Translations under genes and position numbers: made by a program
DNA from: Sinomicrobium kalidii
Lineage (GTDB): Bacteria > Bacteroidota > Bacteroidia > Flavobacteriales > Flavobacteriaceae
Assembly (NCBI RefSeq): GCF_021183825.1
Contig: NZ_CP089211.1
Location: 558,001 to 622,000 of the forward strand
Length of the DNA: 64,000 nt
Reading direction: 5' to 3'
The notes under the pieces: generated by a model
The model's input: the letters and a program-made list of their open reading frames with translations, nothing else
What the model was told of the DNA's origin: nothing
Databases searched by the model: none
Shown here: positions 58,948 through 64,000 of the stretch, one piece after another
Numbering within the stretch: position 1 is the stretch's first letter
Layout of the letters: each line of letters opens with the position of its first letter

Positions 58948-60876
58948 CTATAAAAATTTTTTTTCCAGGTCTTCTACGGTTATGGTGATATAAATGGGTC
59001 GGTTAAACGGCGATACCCTTGGTTCTTTACAGGCAAACAGGTTATTCACCAGTGCTTCCTGAGAGGCCTCGTTCAGCAATTCTCCCGTCCGTACCGCCAG
59101 CGTTTTGCTCAGCGATTTGGCGAGCCTGTCGCTTTGGGAAAAACTGCTGTCCGGTATCTCGTCCTTAAAATCGGCGATCAGTTGCTCCAGGATCATACTC
59201 ACTTCACTTTCCGAAACACTGGCCGGGATACCGGTAATCTCAATTTCCTCACCTTCCAGCCGGGCAATGGCAAAACCGATAAATTCGAGGGTTTCCCGCA
59301 ATTCCTTCAGCAGGGCCATATCAGACGCCGAATAGTACAATACAATGGGAAACAGCAATTGCTGACTTATGCCTTCCTTAACGGTCATTTGCCTCAGAAA
59401 TTGTTCGTACAGCACCCGTTGGTGTGCCCTGTGCTGGTCAATGACCACCATTCCCGATTTTATGGTTGTAACAATATATTTTTTGTGCAACTGGTAAGTC
59501 GTGAATGAAGGCCCTTCACTTTCCCTTTCACCAAAAAGCTTTCCGGCGGGTTTCCCTTCCATTCCGGCCACTTCATCAGATTCTATCTCCACGGAACTAA
59601 AACCGTCGGAATCACCCGATTTGTCGCCCAGCCCTACGTACAGGCTTTCCCAGTCGCCCTGTCTATCCTGTCGGCCGCTGCCTTGCCATGAAGGCCTTCC
59701 CCCCTGATATTTCGACCGCGCTTCAGTACCTGTTTTTTCCGGTCCCGAATGTGAAATGCCTTCTTCATCCCTGAAAGGGTTAAAATCGGAATCCACCTCT
59801 ATCGTCGGAACATTTATCGGTTTGTCTTTATAATCATACGGGGTGTCGAGAGCGGCATCCTTGTCAAAATCCAGGACCGGGGCAATATTGAATTGTCCGA
59901 GACTGTGTTTTATGGCCGAACGCAATATGGCGTAGAGCATATGCTCGTCGTCAAATTTAATCTCTGTTTTCGTGGGGTGAATATTGATATCCACCGTGGC
60001 GGGGTCCACATCGAGGTATAAAAAATACCCGGGATGGGCCTGCTCTTTGATCAATCCTTCAAAAGCGGACACTACGGCATGATGCAGGTAAGGACTCTTT
60101 ATAAAGCGGTTATTGACAAAAAAGAACTGTTCTCCCCTGCTCTTCCTGGCGTGTTCGGGCTTGTAAACAAAACCGGACAGCTTTACCACTTCCGTATTTT
60201 CTTCTACGGGAACCAGTTTCTCATTCGTTTTACTGCCGAATATATTAACCACCCGTTGCCTGTAGTTGGAAGCAGGGAGCGAAAAGAGGTCATTCCCATT
60301 GTGGTACATTTCAAAGTGAATATCCGGATGGGCAAGCGCTACCCTCTGGAACTCGTCGATAACATGGCGCAGTTCCACCTGATTGGACTTTAAAAAATTT
60401 CTCCTGGCCGGGATATTAAAAAAGAGGTTTTTAACGGCAATGGAGGTGCCTTCGGGGGATACCGCAACTTCCTGATCTGCGATTTTCCCGCCTTCCATAC
60501 GAATCCGGGTACCGATCTCCTCTCCCTGCCGCCTGGTGTTCATTTCCACATGGGCAATAGCCGCAATGGAGGCCAGGGCTTCCCCGCGGAACCCCTTGGT
60601 CCCTAACCGAAAAAGATCGTCTGCCGAACGTATCTTGGAAGTAGCGTGGCGTTCAAAACTGAGGCGGGCATCCGTGGCACTCATGCCCGCACCGTTATCC
60701 ACCACCTGTATCAATGTCTTTCCCGAATCCTTGGCAATAAGTTTTATTTCCTTAGCCCCGGCATCGACGGCGTTTTCTATTAATTCCTTCACAACAGAAG
60801 CAGGCCTTTGTACCACCTCTCCTGCCGCAATCTGGTTAGCAACATGATCCGGTAAAAGCTGTATGATATCTGCCAT
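58948..60876 (-). CDS. mutL: DNA mismatch repair protein MutL
   Basis: A 642-residue GHKL ATPase. The N-terminal domain has IAAGEVVQRPASVVKELIENA, the DNGAGM and GFRGEAL loops, and a typical transducer region; the C-terminal dimerisation domain covers about 450-642. The MutL endonuclease signature DQHA(x)2E(x)4E reads DQHRAHQRVLYE (480-491), with Gln in place of the first Glu, and the CPHGRP metal motif reads SPFNRP (622-627). So two metal-site elements are altered. It overlaps the next upstream gene's stop by one base and abuts the rhomboid gene. Confidence 0.97.
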   Translation of the reverse strand: MADIIQLLPDHVANQIAAGEVVQRPASVVKELIENAVDAGAKEIKLIAKDSGKTLIQVVDNGAGMSATDARLSFERHATSKIRSADDLFRLGTKGFRGEALASIAAIAHVEMNTRRQGEEIGTRIRMEGGKIADQEVAVSPEGTSIAVKNLFFNIPARRNFLKSNQVELRHVIDEFQRVALAHPDIHFEMYHNGNDLFSLPASNYRQRVVNIFGSKTNEKLVPVEENTEVVKLSGFVYKPEHARKSRGEQFFFVNNRFIKSPYLHHAVVSAFEGLIKEQAHPGYFLYLDVDPATVDINIHPTKTEIKFDDEHMLYAILRSAIKHSLGQFNIAPVLDFDKDAALDTPYDYKDKPINVPTIEVDSDFNPFRDEEGISHSGPEKTGTEARSKYQGGRPSWQGSGRQDRQGDWESLYVGLGDKSGDSDGFSSVEIESDEVAGMEGKPAGKLFGERESEGPSFTTYQLHKKYIVTTIKSGMVVIDQHRAHQRVLYEQFLRQMTVKEGISQQLLFPIVLYYSASDMALLKELRETLEFIGFAIARLEGEEIEITGIPASVSESEVSMILEQLIADFKDEIPDSSFSQSDRLAKSLSKTLAVRTGELLNEASQEALVNNLFACKEPRVSPFNRPIYITITVEDLEKKFL

Positions 60877-61166
60877 TATCTCTTGAAGGTGAATATGCTT
60901 AGGTCAAAATCTATGATAAAAAGAAACAGGAGAATTAAAATGATCGCAATAATCAGAACGGTCCTGTTCGCCCTGCGATCGGGATTGCCTTTCACGTCGT
61001 CCAGGGCATTGGCGAATTTATTCTTGAGTCCCTTGTTATCCCCGGTGGCCTTCCGGAATTGTTCAAAACGTCCCTCTATATGAAACGGGCTACCTTCCTT
61101 GTCACTTTTATAGTAACGAGGGGTGTAGCTGAACCTTTTATTTTTTCGCGTCTTAAATACTCCCAT
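60876..61166 (-). CDS. Small membrane protein, 96 aa
   Basis: A basic N-terminal 65 residues (KTRKNKRFSYTPRYYKSDKEG) and one C-terminal transmembrane helix (about 69-86, VLIIAIILILLFLFII). Homologues in flavobacteria are often labelled riboflavin synthase beta subunit, probably because ribH is adjacent; nothing in the sequence supports an enzyme. Its stop codon overlaps the mutL start by one base. Function unknown. Confidence 0.85.
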   Translation of the reverse strand: MGVFKTRKNKRFSYTPRYYKSDKEGSPFHIEGRFEQFRKATGDNKGLKNKFANALDDVKGNPDRRANRTVLIIAIILILLFLFIIDFDLSIFTFKR

Positions 61167-61258
61167 AATTCTATACCCCCAAAATTACTGAAAATACTAC
61201 AAAAATGTAAGGAGATGGCGGTAAATTTTAATCCGGCGGGTGTTACCGCGTTATTGGA

Positions 61259-61309
61259 TTGGAGAAATCGCCACGTTACTTACCAACTGATGTCTTGGCG
61301 ATTTTCCAA
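61259..61309. repeat. Hairpin in the ribH-mutL gap
   Basis: TTGGAGAAATCGCCA (61259-61273) pairs with TGGCGATTTTCCAA (61296-61309) with one mismatch or bulge. A smaller GCGGTAA/TTACCGC hairpin lies just upstream (61218-61249). Together they occupy the left third of the 701-bp gene-free gap 61167-61867. Confidence 0.6.
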
Positions 61310-61500
61310 CACCTCAACCGGAAAGCGTCTTGCAAGGAGCCGGATAAAGGAAGGAAAGCCTGCCCGGAGTACGGCCGGCGACAACCTCAGATGACAAGTG
61401 CAAAACCGCGGGGAGATTGCCGCGCTTCGCTCGCAATTGACGATGGCCCATATTCCTTACGGGGAACACAAAAGCTTTACGCTTATCCGCAGCATGCCAT

Positions 61501-61752
61501 GGTTTAAACAATTTAAGGTCCGGTTTAGGTAAAATAATGTCCCGTTTAGGTAAAACAGGCTTCGGTTTAGCCAAAACGGCGTAATTTTCAGGTCAGATAC
61601 CTGAAATTTTAGCCGATCCACCTAAAACTTCTTTCATCGAAGTTAAAATTTTAAGCTTTTAAGCTAAAGTTTTTGTCATCACAGCCAAAAACAACACTAT
61701 TTCACCTAAAAACACCTGTTTTTCAAACAAATACACCTCCGTTTTCCCATAA
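61501..61752. repeat. Degenerate 21-bp periodic array, about 12 units
   Basis: Words recur at an exact 21-bp step. GTTTAGGTAAAA-like words stand at 61524, 61545 and 61566, and the CCTAAA-like register (CCTGAA, CCTAAA, GTTAAA, GCTAAA, GCCAAA, CCTAAA) stands at 61600, 61621, 61642, 61663, 61684 and 61705. The units are AT-rich and much more diverged than the array at 25880. No ORF through it has a credible start. Confidence 0.7.
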
Positions 61753-61867
61753 AATCTCACAAGACAGACCATGAAATTAGTTACTCAGTTATTAAGTTCA
61801 CCAGAGCTATCTAAATAACTCATTAACCAATAACCCCGGCAACAACTTTTCAGAAATCAGGAAAGCT

Positions 61868-62380
61868 CTAAAATCCCACGGGAGGCCTGTTCGAGGCCGA
61901 ACGCCCCAGGGCAGCCATCTTTATCGCCGCTATCGCCGCTTCGGTCCCCTTATTTCCGTGCTTTCCGCCGCTGCGCTCTATGGCCTGCTGCATAGTATTG
62001 TCGGTGAGCACGCAAAATATCACGGGACGGCCATATTTTACATTCAGGTCCTTGATACCCTGTGCGGTGGCACTACACACAAAATCGAAGTGTTTGGTCT
62101 CTCCCTGTATCACGCTACCGATGGCTATTACAGCGTCCACCTGTTGCGTATCGAGCATTTTTTTACATCCGAAAGTCAGTTCAAAACTGCCGGGTACATC
62201 CCAGCGGAGTACGTTTTCCGGGAGCGCACCACAATCCAGCAAAGCTTCCCGGGCCCCGTTAAAAAGCCCTTCGGTGATGTTTTCATTCCATTCGGAAACA
62301 ACAATCCCAAACCGAAAGGGTTTCGCGTTTGGGATTGTCGTTTTATCGTAAACGGATAAATTTTTGTTTTCGGTAGCCAT
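61868..62380 (-). CDS. ribH: 6,7-dimethyl-8-ribityllumazine synthase
   Basis: A 170-residue enzyme that joins 5-amino-6-ribitylaminouracil with 3,4-dihydroxy-2-butanone phosphate in riboflavin synthesis. FGIVVSEWNENIT, WDVPGSFELTFGCKKM, AIGSVIQGETKHFDFV and the late GVLTD-type segment FCVLTDNTMQQAIERSGGKHGNKG are all present. It assembles into pentamers or icosahedra. It follows the TPR gene with no gap (stop and start adjacent). Confidence 0.96.
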   Translation of the reverse strand: MATENKNLSVYDKTTIPNAKPFRFGIVVSEWNENITEGLFNGAREALLDCGALPENVLRWDVPGSFELTFGCKKMLDTQQVDAVIAIGSVIQGETKHFDFVCSATAQGIKDLNVKYGRPVIFCVLTDNTMQQAIERSGGKHGNKGTEAAIAAIKMAALGRSASNRPPVGF

Positions 62381-62381
62381 A

Positions 62382-63149
62382 CTATTCAGTGCTGCTTTCC
62401 AGCTTACCTATGTAAATATCGATGGTCCTGCCTTCGGAAGAGGACGGGTATTCGTTCTTAATGCGGTTGAAATATTTCAGCGCCTTGTCTTTCTGTTCCA
62501 GTTCAAGGGCAGCTATACCCGCCTTAAAAAGGAATTTCGGCGTAGTAAACTCGTTTTTGCTGGCTGCAAACGCTTTTTCATAGTATCCAAGGGCATCTTC
62601 GGGCTGGCCCAGTTGCATAAACGCATCTGCTATTCCTCCCTTGGCCAGGGGACCTAAAATGGCATCGTCGGTAGAAAATTTCTGAAGATACGCAATGGCC
62701 TCTTCATAGTTTTTCATGTTCAGGTATGCCATCCCCGCGCTGTAGTTAGCCAGGTTTGCTGCGTCTGTTCCCTTGTATTTTTCAATAATGTCCAGGAAAC
62801 CGTATTTTCCTTCCGCCCCGTTCAGTGCAAGCGTATAGAGCGAGTCTTTGTTCGTGCTGTTTACCGCTTCGTTAAAAAACTGTTGCGCAAAGAACGCTTC
62901 GTTAGATGCTTCTATGTTCTTCGGTTTTGCGACAAATTCCTGATACCCCAAAAAACCGAGCACTATTACAACTACCGCGCCGATGCCCCCGAAGATATAC
63001 TTCTGGTTCTTCGCCACCCAGGCTTCCGTACGGGACGCACTCTCGTCCAACGAGCCGAATACTTCTGCTGTTGTACTCTGCGATTCCTCCGCCTGTTTTT
63101 CTTCTTTCTTGTTTTTTGGTTTATATCCTCGTTTCTTGTACGTTGCCAT
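62382..63149 (-). CDS. Membrane-anchored TPR protein (YfgM-like)
   Basis: A 255-residue protein: a basic, Lys/Glu-rich N-terminus (residues 1-50), one transmembrane helix (about 53-70, YIFGGIGAVVVIVLGFLGY), and a periplasmic TPR region (85-250, NYSAGMAYLNMKNYEEAIAYL, DAFMQLGQPEDALGYYEKAF, AALELEQKDKALKYFNRI). YfgM-like proteins associate with the Sec translocon and chaperones. It is upstream of ribH and divergent from recF over a 228-bp gap made of dispersed repeat words (CAATGTG, ACGAATTGG). Confidence 0.85.
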   Translation of the reverse strand: MATYKKRGYKPKNKKEEKQAEESQSTTAEVFGSLDESASRTEAWVAKNQKYIFGGIGAVVVIVLGFLGYQEFVAKPKNIEASNEAFFAQQFFNEAVNSTNKDSLYTLALNGAEGKYGFLDIIEKYKGTDAANLANYSAGMAYLNMKNYEEAIAYLQKFSTDDAILGPLAKGGIADAFMQLGQPEDALGYYEKAFAASKNEFTTPKFLFKAGIAALELEQKDKALKYFNRIKNEYPSSSEGRTIDIYIGKLESSTE

Positions 63150-63377
63150 TTTAAGACTTTAGTTTGTGCCGCAAAAATATAATTTTTATTGATATGTGAA
63201 AGACTATTTATTCGATATTTTTCATTAGTTTAGGCAACTTTCAGAGCGATTTATTAATGTGCCGCGATAATTTGCCAATGTGATAATATAGTCGTGTGAT
63301 TATCGTAATGGGGCAATGTGATTTGTTAATTTACTAATTGACGAATTGGTACATTGGCCAATTAAGTAAAAAGAAGA

Positions 63378-64000
63378 ATGTTTTTAAAAAAATTATCCTT
63401 AATAAACTATAAGAATTTCGGTTCGGCCGACTTTGAATTTGACGAAAAGATCAACTGTTTCGTAGGCAATAACGGCATCGGGAAAACCAATGTACTGGAT
63501 GCCATCTACCACCTTTCCTTCGGGAAGAGCTACTTTAACCCCATAGCCCTGCAGAACGTAAAGCACGGGGAAGACTTTTTTGTCATTGACGGTGAGTTTG
63601 AAAAGGCCGGGCATGCGGAACACGTGATCTGCAGCCTGAAAAAGGGACAGAAAAAAGGGATCAAACGCAACGGTAAGCCCTACGACAAATTATCAGACCA
63701 CATCGGGCTCCTGCCACTGGTGATTATCTCCCCGGCAGACCGCGACCTCATCGTAGAAGGGAGCGAAATCCGGAGAAAATTCATGGACAGCGTGATCTCC
63801 CAGTCGGACAAAAACTACCTGAACCACCTTATCCTCTACAACAGGGCGCTGGTACAACGCAATTCCCTGTTAAAATACTTTGCCCTGAACTATACTTACG
63901 ACCACGATACGCTTTCCATATACAATGAGCAGCTACACATTCACGGCACGGAAATCTTCAGGGTACGAAAACAGTTTCTGGACGAATTTATTCCCATCTT
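63378..64000 (+). CDS. recF: DNA replication and repair protein RecF, partial
   Basis: The frame opens at 63378 and runs past the right edge of the window; 207 codons are seen. [20 protein letters not shown] is the typical RecF start and GNNGIGKTN (30-38) is the Walker A. The N-terminal region continues as in RecF ([34 protein letters not shown]). It loads RecA at single-strand gaps with RecO and RecR. The C-terminal signature and Walker B motifs lie outside the window. Confidence 0.95.
   Translation, partial: MFLKKLSLINYKNFGSADFEFDEKINCFVGNNGIGKTNVLDAIYHLSFGKSYFNPIALQNVKHGEDFFVIDGEFEKAGHAEHVICSLKKGQKKGIKRNGKPYDKLSDHIGLLPLVIISPADRDLIVEGSEIRRKFMDSVISQSDKNYLNHLILYNRALVQRNSLLKYFALNYTYDHDTLSIYNEQLHIHGTEIFRVRKQFLDEFIPI

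Noticed and set aside
60876..61166. Riboflavin synthase beta subunit
   Set aside because: The 96-residue protein is a basic single-pass membrane protein with no lumazine-synthase motif; the true ribH is at 61868-62380.

Overview
The window is chromosomal DNA of a member of the Bacteroidota, most likely family Flavobacteriaceae. The evidence is a SusC/SusD pair inside a glycan-utilisation locus, a type IX secretion (T9SS) sorting domain, TAnnTTTG-like promoter elements, a split methylmalonyl-CoA mutase, DUF5683, DUF6122 and DUF4861 proteins, and many short lipoproteins. I cannot name the genus. No rRNA, tRNA, CRISPR array, prophage or complete insertion sequence was found. Two genes run off the window: a CE12-type esterase at the left edge and recF at the right edge.

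Layout. 1-9.6 kb (minus strand): a polysaccharide utilisation locus for a pectic glycan: SusC, SusD, a DUF4861 lipoprotein, a GH105-type unsaturated glycuronyl hydrolase, a GH43 enzyme and a rhamnogalacturonan-acetylesterase-like enzyme. 9.9-14.5 kb (minus): housekeeping genes for a ferredoxin/flavodoxin reductase, an Nfu plus Mrp iron-sulfur pair, an alkyltransferase-like DNA repair protein, a LysE exporter and TrmB. 14.6-22.7 kb: a glycosyltransferase, a PhoR/PhoB-like two-component pair, and a beta-helix lipoprotein plus TonB receptor behind a Pho-box-like repeat. 23-26.9 kb: surface proteins, then a 567-bp hierarchical 21-bp/105-bp satellite. 26.9-40.7 kb: a DUF6265-like protein, a zinc ribbon, a CBS protein, an M28 peptidase, an epimerase, a TPR protein, a large lipoprotein, an esterase, a FadL porin, an SGNH lipoprotein, a VanX-like dipeptidase and uridine kinase. 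40.8-46.8 kb: an FtsB/DivIC protein, then mutA, a REP-associated transposase (RAYT) and mutB, then a dienoyl-CoA reductase. 47.2-55.7 kb: parA-parB-DUF5683-dapB-lepB, WbqC, a small metallopeptidase, a second lepB and DUF6122. 55.7-63.2 kb (minus): SelW-like, EEP nuclease, two rhomboids, mutL, a small membrane protein, a second 21-bp-periodic array, ribH and a TPR protein.

The most unusual element is a RAYT gene lodged between the two subunit genes of methylmalonyl-CoA mutase. Copies of its 22-bp palindromic repeat lie at the mutA stop codon, inside the RAYT coding sequence and inside the mutB N-terminus. The three genes read the same repeat in three different frames: as a stop, as ETHGRASQ and as GRDARPCVS. 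Two further copies lie between the enzyme genes of the glycan locus, so the family has spread. The other notable signals are the two intergenic arrays sharing a 21-bp period, a mosaic pair of signal peptidase I genes, and the Pho-box-like promoter.
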